16,569 bases of DNA from DATMXS01 sp050260275 (GTDB taxonomy: Bacteria > Acidobacteriota > Terriglobia > Bryobacterales > Bryobacteraceae), in assembly GCA_050260275.1 (NCBI GenBank), contig JBLNBX010000243.1:1-16569 (forward strand), read 5' to 3'. Below are positions 1 to 6,101 of this stretch, in pieces. The position numbers and the translations under genes were made by a program. The stretch's first letter is position 1; each line of letters opens with the position of its first letter. The notes under the pieces were generated by a model. That model was given only the letters and a program-made list of their open reading frames with translations. It was not told the origin of the DNA and did not search any database.

Positions 1-562
1 CGTTGAACGCCTGCAGCACGTTCGCCGCTATGAGGTTCTGGGTGAGCTTTGCGTGCAGGCCCAGTCCCGGCCCTCCGCAGTAGAAGAGCTGCTTCCCCAT
101 CGGTTCGAAGTACGGCCGAACGCGTTCGAAGATGTTCCGGTCGCCGCCTACCATGAACGTCAGGGTCCCGCCTTCTGCTCCCGCCTTCGATCCCGTGCAG
201 GGAGCATCCAGGAAGTGGATGCCCCGCGCGGCGAGTTTCCGGCTGATCTCGCGGCTCGCGGAGGGCGAGACGGTACTGCAATCGACGATCACCGTATCCG
301 GCCTGGCGCCCTCGGCGAGGCCGCCGGTACCGAGGATGACGTTCTCCGACATGCTCGTGTCGCCGACGCAGAGAAACGAGCACTCTGCGAACTCGGCGAC
401 CGCCCGGGGCGCTCCGCAAAAAACGCCGCCATCTTCGGCGGCGAGGCGCCTGGCCTTCTCGGCCGAATGCGACCAGAGCGCCACTTCGTGCCCTGCCCTC
501 AACAGGTTACGCGCCATGGGGTATCCCATGATGCCCAAACCAAGGAATCCAAGCTTCGCCAC
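1..562 (-). CDS. NAD(P)-dependent beta-hydroxyacid dehydrogenase, 5' part (3-hydroxyisobutyrate dehydrogenase / glyoxylate-succinic semialdehyde reductase family)
   Basis: The 187 N-terminal codons are present and the C-terminal part lies beyond the window edge. The start is GTG at 562, preceded by GGGAGG with 6-nt spacing. Residues 5-16 carry the Rossmann dinucleotide loop GFLGLGIMGYPM. About 115-130 residues in, DAPCTGSKAGAEGGTL is the family substrate-binding segment. Near residue 165-175, GLGLHAKLTQN contains the Lys and Asn that act in catalysis in this family. The SK pair in the substrate loop resembles the glyoxylate/succinic semialdehyde reductase branch more than true 3-hydroxyisobutyrate dehydrogenases (DAPVSGG), but the substrate cannot be settled from sequence. 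The enzyme is expected to be a soluble cytoplasmic oxidoreductase reducing a small aldehyde or oxidising a beta-hydroxyacid. Family assignment is firm; exact substrate is not. Confidence 0.9.
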   Translation of the reverse strand, partial: MAKLGFLGLGIMGYPMARNLLRAGHEVALWSHSAEKARRLAAEDGGVFCGAPRAVAEFAECSFLCVGDTSMSENVILGTGGLAEGARPDTVIVDCSTVSPSASREISRKLAARGIHFLDAPCTGSKAGAEGGTLTFMVGGDRNIFERVRPYFEPMGKQLFYCGGPGLGLHAKLTQNLIAANVLQAFN

Positions 563-568
563 TGGGGG

Positions 569-574
569 CCTCCC
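569..574 (-). promoter_or_regulatory. Shine-Dalgarno of the dehydrogenase gene
   Basis: On the minus strand GGGAGG lies 6 nt before GTG at 562. It decides this non-ATG start. It is one of the few strong ribosome binding sites in the window, in contrast with the genes that seem leaderless. Confidence 0.6.
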
Positions 575-602
575 GGTGCAGAAAGATGTGTGAGTGAGTC
601 TA

Positions 603-608
603 AGTATA
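603..608 (-). promoter_or_regulatory. Possible -10 box for the dehydrogenase gene
   Basis: The minus strand reads TATACT about 40 nt upstream of the GTG start. No convincing -35 hexamer is visible at 16-18 nt spacing, so this is a weak prediction. It lies between the structured element at 633-738 and the gene. If it is the real promoter, that element is not in the transcribed leader. Confidence 0.3.
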
Positions 609-632
609 GTGAGCGCGCTGGGGGAGATGCGC

Positions 633-738
633 ACTCCAGGTTGCGGGTGGCGGAAACGGACCATTTCCGGCCGTGCAGTGTCACGCAGGGCTCCCCCGCA
701 GAAGCCCTGCCAGGACTGACCGCAACCTGGAGTTGCGG
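633..738. other. Structured element: 14-bp outer stem, two inner hairpins and a competing hairpin
   Basis: A perfect 14-bp inverted repeat (633-646 with 720-733) encloses 73 nt. Inside are two perfect hairpins: CGGAAA/TTTCCG at 651-656 and 664-669 with a 7-nt loop, and GCAGGGCT/AGCCCTGC at 685-692 and 703-710 with a 10-nt loop. Together they make a three-way junction. The 3' arm of the outer stem can instead fold locally as CCGCAA/TTGCGG (720-725 and 733-738), so two folds exclude each other. I do not match it to a known riboswitch class. It could be a leader or small RNA on either strand, or a palindromic intergenic repeat. The nearest gene it could lead is the dehydrogenase on the minus strand. 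Confidence 0.45.
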
Positions 739-739
739 C

Positions 740-858
740 GACTACAGCAAGGTTAGTTTATCCGATACCGGCCAATATGTTGCGTTACGCGCAACAAGAC
801 GAATAAAAATTAACGTGAATACCCCCAAGAACCTTATCGCGCGGCGACAATGCCATCG
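740..858. other. Relatively AT-rich gap with a small inverted repeat
   Basis: This stretch is visibly richer in A/T than its surroundings and contains no supported ORF. It holds a perfect inverted repeat GTTGCG-TTACG-CGCAAC at 779-795. Promoter-like AT tracts follow at about 803-815, but no convincing -35/-10 pair is visible on either strand. It may hold a promoter reading leftward into the structured element, or a protein-binding site. Confidence 0.25.
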
Positions 859-859
859 T

Positions 860-1061
860 GATGTTCGGCGAGCGCCCTCGCCGCGCCGGCCCCCTGCTCC
901 GGCTTGGCAGCATCTTGATGTGGGGCGGGCGCCCTCGCCCGCGCCGGACCCCCTGGTCCGGCTTGGCTGGATTCGTGAAGAGCTGTTCACGGCGGCCAGC
1001 GCCCCATGGGCGACCAGGGGGTCGCCCGCGGACCTGGGGGGTCCGCCCCACAAAGCTGTGG
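860..1061. repeat. Array of GC-rich hairpins: three copies of a two-hairpin module
   Basis: Two direct copies (about 860-910 and 917-969) share the order GATGT, GC-rich hairpin, CCGG hairpin, GGCTTGGC. The first copy is degenerate. A third copy (about 1000-1055) is inverted and also begins TGTGGGGCGG on its own strand. Perfect hairpins seen: 867-882 (6 bp), 925-942 (GCGGGCG/CGCCCGC, loop CCCT), 944-961 (CCGGACC/GGTCCGG, loop CCCT), 975-990 (GTGAA/TTCAC), 1008-1027 (GGGCGACC/GGTCGCCC, loop AGGG), 1028-1046 (GCGGACC/GGTCCGC) and 1048-1061 (CCACA/TGTGG, loop AAGC). The AGGG loop is the complement of CCCT, as expected for an inverted copy. The form resembles REP/BIME-type palindromic intergenic repeats. 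No protein-coding potential is convincing here. Confidence 0.75.
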
Positions 1062-1183
1062 TTTCCAAGTGCGCGGGGGCGAGAGTGCGGCCATTGCAGG
1101 CCGCCGCGGCATCAAGTTCAGATGACGTTCCCTCCCGGCAACAGGTGCGGCGACGCTCTCCTCAGCCCGGGAGGGGAGGGCTC

Positions 1184-3016
1184 CTAGTTGAGCCGCATCA
1201 CGCGGAGAACAGGATATGCGTCTTTCCGGGCGTCCCAATATGGCGACCGTTCATAGAAAAACTGCCGCCGGGCGGCAGGACTATTGGCGAACTCAGGGTC
1301 TTTCATCCGCGCCGCGAATTCGTCGCGCAGCCGGGCATCTGACGCGAGCATGCGCTGCGCCAGCGGCTCGAGCAGGTATGGCTCCGCGTACTCTTTCTGC
1401 TCGAAAATCGTGTTCATCAGGCCCCAGGAAACGGCGGAATCCGGAGCCTGCGGCTCCAGTATGCTCAGCGCCACCCGCGCCGCGCGCTGATTCATGGGCA
1501 CAAGCACCGTGCCGGCGGGCAGCGTAGCGGATCCGCTCTTCACCTGCGTTTCGAACGACACGCGGAGCCGTCCCTCGAACGGCCGTTGCGCCCATCTCAC
1601 GTTCGAGAACGTGTATGTCTCGACATCCGCCGCGCGTTCGCTCTCCAGCGTTTCCACGGGCACGCCGTGCGCTGCGAGGAGCTCGATGATACTTGTCCAT
1701 TCCCGCGGCACCGCGTAGGCCACTGGAACCACCGGCTCGAACGTGGCCCTCGCGCGATCGTATATCGTGACGGTTTCATTCACAGGCTCGGCTCCGTACA
1801 CGGGGTACATGCCGCCAATGGCTTCGGCCTTCTCCATACGTCGTGCGAGGCCGCGATAGACCATCTTGTCCGGCCCATCGGCCGCCTCGCCGGCAACGAA
1901 CAACCGCCGACCGGTCTGTCCGGCTATCTCGCGGTCAGCCTGCGCAACGGCATCCTTGAGCGCTTTCGGGTTCGCGGCTACGTACTCGATGGCGTGCCGC
2001 ATGAGGTCATAGTGAGCCCAGACGCGCGTGCGGTAGCGCTTGAGGCTGTGCGTTTCAACAAGCACGCCGACGCGGTTCTGTACGGCGGCGTAGCCATCGG
2101 AGAAGCGCGGCGTCGTGCCCCAGGCGACCAGACCCTTCGACAGGTCCGACGGGTCGCGCGGGTCGGCGTAGCGCCCGCAGACGTGCCCGTCACTATCGAG
2201 TGCGGCTATCACGGCTTTGAGAAATCCCGCGTTCCAGCGGCCTACGGTAGGCCAGACTTCCTCTTGAGTGGGAGCGCTGATGGTCAGGTCGTACTGGTAG
2301 TCCGCGCCATCGGTAACGTGATTGTCGATGAGCATCTCGGGGAGCCACGCCGTGTACATCTTCAGGAATGCGCGCATCTCGGGCGCGTCGGCCTTGATGT
2401 AGTCGCGATTGAGGTTCAGTCCCTGCGCGGTGGTGCGCCAGCCCATCTCCTCGGGGCCGTTCTGGTTCATGCGGTTGTAGGGCGACATGCGCTCATGGCC
2501 GTCGATGTTGAAGACGGGAACAACGAGAAGGATGACGTGGTCGAGCCAGCCGGCGAAGCGCTTCGTGATAACGATGTCGCGAAGCAGCATGAAGGTGGCG
2601 TCCTTGCCCGCGATCTCGCCGGAGTGGATGCCGTTCTGTATATAGATGACCGGCTTGCCGGTGCGCGCGGCCGCCTGCGGCGTGAAGGCGCGATCCTTCG
2701 AGACCACCAGCATGATCATGTCGCGGCCCTGAGGCGTGGTCCCGAACTTCTCGACGCGCACCCACGGCGAAAGCTTTTCCAGCTTGCGCGCATACTCCAC
2801 GGCTTCGGCATATCTGCCGGTGCGGGTGTAATTGCTGGTCTCGGCGGGAGTCAGCAGATCGCGCGGCGATGCGGCCGTGCTGGCCGCAAGCGAGGCGGTC
2901 TTCTCCGCGCCGGGGGGCTCGTAGTTCGACTGCGGCGGGGTGAACTGCACCGCAGACAACACTGCTGCCAGAAGCGGGACGATCATAGGAACTTTCACTT
3001 TACCGCGCCGCCTCAC
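1184..3016 (-). CDS. Secreted M14-family zinc carboxypeptidase
   Basis: This 610-residue protein is predicted to be exported and to remove C-terminal residues from peptides. A basic start (MRRRGKVK) followed by a hydrophobic run (IVPLLAAVL) looks like a signal peptide. The M14 zinc site is visible: HSGE at 131-134 gives the first His and the Glu, and DNHVTDG gives the third ligand, His233. NRDY at 203-206 matches the substrate-binding Asn-Arg. VETHS places the general base Glu at about 321. About 250 further residues follow the peptidase domain. The start is GTG at 3016. An alternative ATG at 2986 has a TAAAGT box 10 nt upstream, but starting there loses the positive n-region. It is divergent from malQ across 90 bp. 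A weak hairpin (AGCCC/GGGCT, 1164-1182) follows the stop. Family is firm; substrate is unknown. Confidence 0.92.
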   Translation of the reverse strand: MRRRGKVKVPMIVPLLAAVLSAVQFTPPQSNYEPPGAEKTASLAASTAASPRDLLTPAETSNYTRTGRYAEAVEYARKLEKLSPWVRVEKFGTTPQGRDMIMLVVSKDRAFTPQAAARTGKPVIYIQNGIHSGEIAGKDATFMLLRDIVITKRFAGWLDHVILLVVPVFNIDGHERMSPYNRMNQNGPEEMGWRTTAQGLNLNRDYIKADAPEMRAFLKMYTAWLPEMLIDNHVTDGADYQYDLTISAPTQEEVWPTVGRWNAGFLKAVIAALDSDGHVCGRYADPRDPSDLSKGLVAWGTTPRFSDGYAAVQNRVGVLVETHSLKRYRTRVWAHYDLMRHAIEYVAANPKALKDAVAQADREIAGQTGRRLFVAGEAADGPDKMVYRGLARRMEKAEAIGGMYPVYGAEPVNETVTIYDRARATFEPVVPVAYAVPREWTSIIELLAAHGVPVETLESERAADVETYTFSNVRWAQRPFEGRLRVSFETQVKSGSATLPAGTVLVPMNQRAARVALSILEPQAPDSAVSWGLMNTIFEQKEYAEPYLLEPLAQRMLASDARLRDEFAARMKDPEFANSPAARRQFFYERSPYWDARKDAYPVLRVMRLN

Positions 3017-3094
3017 GACGCTCTGACGCCACGAAACACGCCGGACAAGGTCCTATCTTCTGAGGCAGGCTCGCTCCGCAGCAATCCTTTTGGG

Positions 3095-3100
3095 TAAGTT
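3095..3100 (+). promoter_or_regulatory. Possible -10 box directly upstream of malQ
   Basis: TAAGTT ends 6 nt before the GTG start at 3107. It fits the TAnnnT pattern seen before several other genes here and would place transcription start at or very near the start codon. The match to TATAAT is modest and no -35 is clear. Confidence 0.3.
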
Positions 3101-3106
3101 GGAACC

Positions 3107-4618
3107 GTGAGGTTTCCCCGCTCGAGTGGCATTCTGCTCCATCCCACTTCTCTTCCAGGCGGATACGGCATCGGCTGCCTCGGTGCGGAAGCCCGCGCAT
3201 TCGCCGATTGGCTTGCGGCGGGCGGACAGAAGCTCTGGCAGGTGCTTCCACTTGGCCCGACGGGCTACCGCGATTCGCCCTATCAGCTCTTCTCAGCTTT
3301 CGCCGGCAACCCGCTGCTGATCGATCTCGAAGCGCTGGTCCAAGACGGGCTCCTCGATGAAACCGACCTCGCCAGAGCGCCGGTTTTCCCGCAGGACGAG
3401 GTAAAGTACGGCACGCTGATGCGCTGGAAGCTGCCGCTGCTGGCGCAAGCCGCCGCGCGGTTCCTGGATCAACCGCCCGAAGACTACGCCGATTTCTGCC
3501 AGCGCCACGCGGCGTGGCTGGACGACTTCGCGCTGTTCATGGCGCTCAAGGACGAGCACGGCGGCGCCATGTGGACGAAGTGGGACCGAGGAGTCGCGCT
3601 GCGCGATCCCGCAGCCCTAGACGCCGCGCGCGGGCGGCTCGCCGGCGCGATCGAGGTGCACAAGTTCTCGCAGTACATCTTTTTCCGCCAGTGGATGGAG
3701 CTGAAGGCCTACTGCCGCGAGCGCGGCATCCGCATCGTCGGCGACATGCCCATCTACGTTGCGCACGACAGCGCGGACGTGTGGGCCAACCGCGAGCTGT
3801 TCCAACTGGACGCTGACGGGAACCCGTCGGCCGTCGCCGGCGTGCCGCCGGACTATTTCAGCGCCACTGGCCAGCTCTGGGGCAATCCACTCTACCGCTG
3901 GGACGTTCTGCACAACCGCGGATACGGATGGTGGATCGACCGGTTCAGGCACGCGTTCGGCCTGGTCGACTACATCCGTCTCGACCACTTTCGAGGATTC
4001 GAGGCCTATTGGGCCGTGCCCGCAGGTGAAGCCACGGCCATCAACGGCCAGTGGCTCAAGGGCCCCGGGGCGGGATTCTTCGACGCCGTGCAGGCGGCCC
4101 TGGGGGAGCTGCCTCTGATAGCCGAGAACCTGGGTGTTATCACGCCGGAGGTGGAGAGTCTGCGCGAGCGCTTCGGGTTTCCGGGCATGGCGATCCTGCA
4201 GTTCGCCTTCGGCAAGGACCCGCAGGCCCCGGATTTCCGCCCGCACAACTACCCGCGCCATCTCGTCGCGTACTCCGGCACGCACGACAACGACACGACG
4301 CTTGGCTGGTGGAACTCCCAGGCGGGGACAGATTCGACGCGAACTGCCGCGGATATCGAGGAGGAACGAGCGTTCGCACTGCGCTACCTCGCCACGGATG
4401 GCCGTGAGATGAACTGGGTTTTCATCCGCACTCTGATGGCGTCGGTGGCGGACGCCGTCGTTTTCCCTATGCAGGACGTGCTGGGGCTTGGATCGGAGGC
4501 TCGCATGAATCTGCCGGGCAGCCTCGGCCGGTACTGGCGCTGGCGCTTCAGGCGCGGCGCGGCTACGCCTGAGCTGGCGGCGCGGCTTCGCGGCCTCGCG
4601 GAAACTTACGACCGCTGA
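3107..4618 (+). CDS. malQ: 4-alpha-glucanotransferase (amylomaltase, GH77)
   Basis: This 503-residue cytoplasmic enzyme transfers alpha-1,4-glucan segments between maltodextrins in maltose/glycogen metabolism, releasing glucose. The family opening SSGILLHPTSLPGGYGIG is at residues 6-23, followed by LWQVLPLGPTGYRDSPYQ at 43-60. The three GH77 catalytic acids are in place: Asp293 in IRLDHFRG (nucleophile), Glu340 in IAENLG (acid/base) and Asp394 in GTHDND (transition-state stabiliser). These fall almost exactly at the Thermus amylomaltase positions. Length is that of short bacterial amylomaltases, without the extended N-terminus of the E. coli form. GTG at 3107 is the only plausible start, since an in-frame stop lies at 3095-3097. 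No strong Shine-Dalgarno is seen. The ROK kinase at 11604-12539 could phosphorylate the glucose released, but it is not linked in an operon. Confidence 0.96.
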   Translation: MRFPRSSGILLHPTSLPGGYGIGCLGAEARAFADWLAAGGQKLWQVLPLGPTGYRDSPYQLFSAFAGNPLLIDLEALVQDGLLDETDLARAPVFPQDEVKYGTLMRWKLPLLAQAAARFLDQPPEDYADFCQRHAAWLDDFALFMALKDEHGGAMWTKWDRGVALRDPAALDAARGRLAGAIEVHKFSQYIFFRQWMELKAYCRERGIRIVGDMPIYVAHDSADVWANRELFQLDADGNPSAVAGVPPDYFSATGQLWGNPLYRWDVLHNRGYGWWIDRFRHAFGLVDYIRLDHFRGFEAYWAVPAGEATAINGQWLKGPGAGFFDAVQAALGELPLIAENLGVITPEVESLRERFGFPGMAILQFAFGKDPQAPDFRPHNYPRHLVAYSGTHDNDTTLGWWNSQAGTDSTRTAADIEEERAFALRYLATDGREMNWVFIRTLMASVADAVVFPMQDVLGLGSEARMNLPGSLGRYWRWRFRRGAATPELAARLRGLAETYDR

Positions 4619-4672
4619 GCACGGTCAAGAAGCCTTAATCCAGCTCTGGCCATAGTTGCTCGCATTGGCCTC

Positions 4673-4678
4673 TACAAT
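4673..4678 (+). promoter_or_regulatory. -10 box of the response regulator/kinase operon
   Basis: TACAAT is a near-consensus -10 whose last base is 7 nt before ATG at 4686. The transcript would therefore begin at or next to the start codon. No clear -35 is visible, and the GGGGAA just before the ATG is too close to act as a normal Shine-Dalgarno. Confidence 0.45.
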
Positions 4679-4685
4679 GGGGAAT

Positions 4686-6101
4686 ATGGCTGGGAATGCC
4701 ACCCGTGTGCTCATTGTGGACGACGAGGACAGTCAGCGCACCGGCCTCGCCAGCATGATCTCTTCCTGGGGATTCATCGCGGAAACCGCCGCGGACGGAC
4801 AGGAAGCTCTCGACAAGCTCAACTCCACGCACGTGCACGTCATGGTGACGGACCTGATGATGCCGCGGATGGATGGGTTCGAGCTCCTCAGACGCCTGAG
4901 CGCGCAGGGAGGCGGCCCGCCGGCCATCGTGGTGACCGCGTTCGGCAACATCGAGACCGCCATCGCCACCATGCACGACCTGGGAGCGTTCTGGTTCCTG
5001 GAGAAGCCGATCGAGCCGCGCGCGCTGCGCGTGCTGCTGGACCGCGCTGCGTCGCAGCAGCGCCTGGCCGAGGAGGCCGAGCGCCTGAAGCGCGAGTTGA
5101 GTTACCAGGGCGTGCTGGCCGAGATGGTGGGCCGTTCGCCGGCCATGCTCGAAGTGTTCTCGCTGATCCGCCAGGTTGCGCCGAGCCGCGCCGCGGTGCT
5201 GATCACGGGCGAGAGCGGTACTGGCAAGGAGCTTGTCGCGCGCGCGATCCACTCGCTGAGCCCGCGCGCCAATGGTCCTTTCGTCGCCATCAACTGCGCG
5301 GCTATGCCCGAAACCCTGATGGAGAGCGAGCTGTTCGGGCACGAGAAGGGCGCCTTCACCGGCGCGCTCGAGCGCCGCGCCGGCTGCTTCGAACTGGCGC
5401 AGAACGGCACGCTGCTGCTCGACGAGATCGGCGAGATGCCGATTCCCACGCAGGCCAAGCTGCTCCGGGTGCTCGAGGACTCGCGCGTGCGCAGGCTGGG
5501 CGGAAAGAGCGAGATTCTGGTGGACGTGCGCGTCATCGCGGCCACGAACAAGCAACTCGAAGACGCGCTTAAAAAGGGTGATATCCGCGAAGACCTGTTC
5601 TACCGCCTGAACGTTTTCCGCATCGCCCTGCCGCCGCTGCGCGAGCGTCTGGAGGATATCCCCATCCTGTGCGAGGCGCTCATGCGCGACATGAACCGCA
5701 AGCACGGGACCAAGATCGTGGACGTCGCGCCCGAGGTTCTTGAGCAGTTCCAGCGCCACCACTGGCCGGGGAACGTCCGCGAGCTGCGGAATGTGGTGGA
5801 GCGCGCCACAATTCTGGCCGGCGAGGGCACGATCGGCCTGCAGCACCTGCCGCCCAACTTCAACTCGTCGGCCGCGCCTGCGCGCGCGGAGGATCCGGCC
5901 GACCCGAACTCAGTCCGGCTGCGCATCGGAACGACGATCTCGGACGCCGAGAAGGTGCTGATCCAGCGGACGCTCGTTCACACGAAGAACAACAAGACGC
6001 GCGCGGCGGAGATCCTCGGCATCAGCCTGAAGACCCTGCACAACAAACTCAAAGAGTACGGCGCATCCGAGAGCACGTCGAGCGAGGCTGCGGCTACGTG
6101 A
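4686..6101 (+). CDS. NtrC-type sigma-54-dependent response regulator
   Basis: This 471-residue cytoplasmic transcription activator has three domains. The receiver domain (about 7-120) has acidic Asp12/Asp13, phosphoacceptor Asp56 in VTDLMMPRMDG, Thr84 and Lys107 in EKP. The AAA+ domain (about 145-380) has Walker A GESGTGKE at 175-182, the sigma-54 contact loop GAFTGA at 222-227, Walker B LLLDEIGEM at 243-251, sensor region AATN at 285-288, and WPGNVREL at 360-367. The C-terminal Fis-type helix-turn-helix is about 425-460 (NNKTRAAEILGISLKTLHNKL). All motifs needed to remodel sigma-54 RNA polymerase are intact. ATG at 4686 is preferred over an in-frame TTG at 4656 because only this start leaves a normal receiver N-terminus after the TACAAT box. 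The gene overlaps the downstream sensor kinase by 4 bp, so the two are almost certainly partners. Targets are unknown. Confidence 0.95.
   Translation: MAGNATRVLIVDDEDSQRTGLASMISSWGFIAETAADGQEALDKLNSTHVHVMVTDLMMPRMDGFELLRRLSAQGGGPPAIVVTAFGNIETAIATMHDLGAFWFLEKPIEPRALRVLLDRAASQQRLAEEAERLKRELSYQGVLAEMVGRSPAMLEVFSLIRQVAPSRAAVLITGESGTGKELVARAIHSLSPRANGPFVAINCAAMPETLMESELFGHEKGAFTGALERRAGCFELAQNGTLLLDEIGEMPIPTQAKLLRVLEDSRVRRLGGKSEILVDVRVIAATNKQLEDALKKGDIREDLFYRLNVFRIALPPLRERLEDIPILCEALMRDMNRKHGTKIVDVAPEVLEQFQRHHWPGNVRELRNVVERATILAGEGTIGLQHLPPNFNSSAAPARAEDPADPNSVRLRIGTTISDAEKVLIQRTLVHTKNNKTRAAEILGISLKTLHNKLKEYGASESTSSEAAAT

Noticed and set aside
860..1061. CRISPR array
   Set aside because: Repeats are palindromic modules of unequal length in both orientations without uniform unique spacers, and no cas gene is present.
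53..1342. Long plus-strand open frame (429 codons) across the left end
   Set aside because: It is antisense to the clear dehydrogenase, crosses the hairpin array and enters the M14 gene. Its translation is Arg/Pro/Ala-rich with no recognisable motif, as expected for a shadow frame in GC-rich DNA.
1586..3097. 503-codon plus-strand frame opposite the M14 peptidase
   Set aside because: It is antisense to a gene with an intact zinc site and signal peptide. No motifs are seen, and it is rich in Arg, Val, His and Gly in the way antisense frames are.
4610..4626. GACCG/CGGTC hairpin over the malQ stop codon as a terminator
   Set aside because: The stem is only 5 bp and no T-run follows; likely chance.
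4648..4659. Possible sigma-54 promoter (GG and GC elements) before the regulator
   Set aside because: GG and GC are separated by only 8 nt instead of the required 10, so it cannot serve as a -24/-12 promoter.
4635..5846. 403-codon minus-strand frame opposite the sigma-54 regulator
   Set aside because: The plus-strand frame has every motif of an NtrC-type regulator; this one is a compositional shadow (His, Leu, Ala, Arg-rich).
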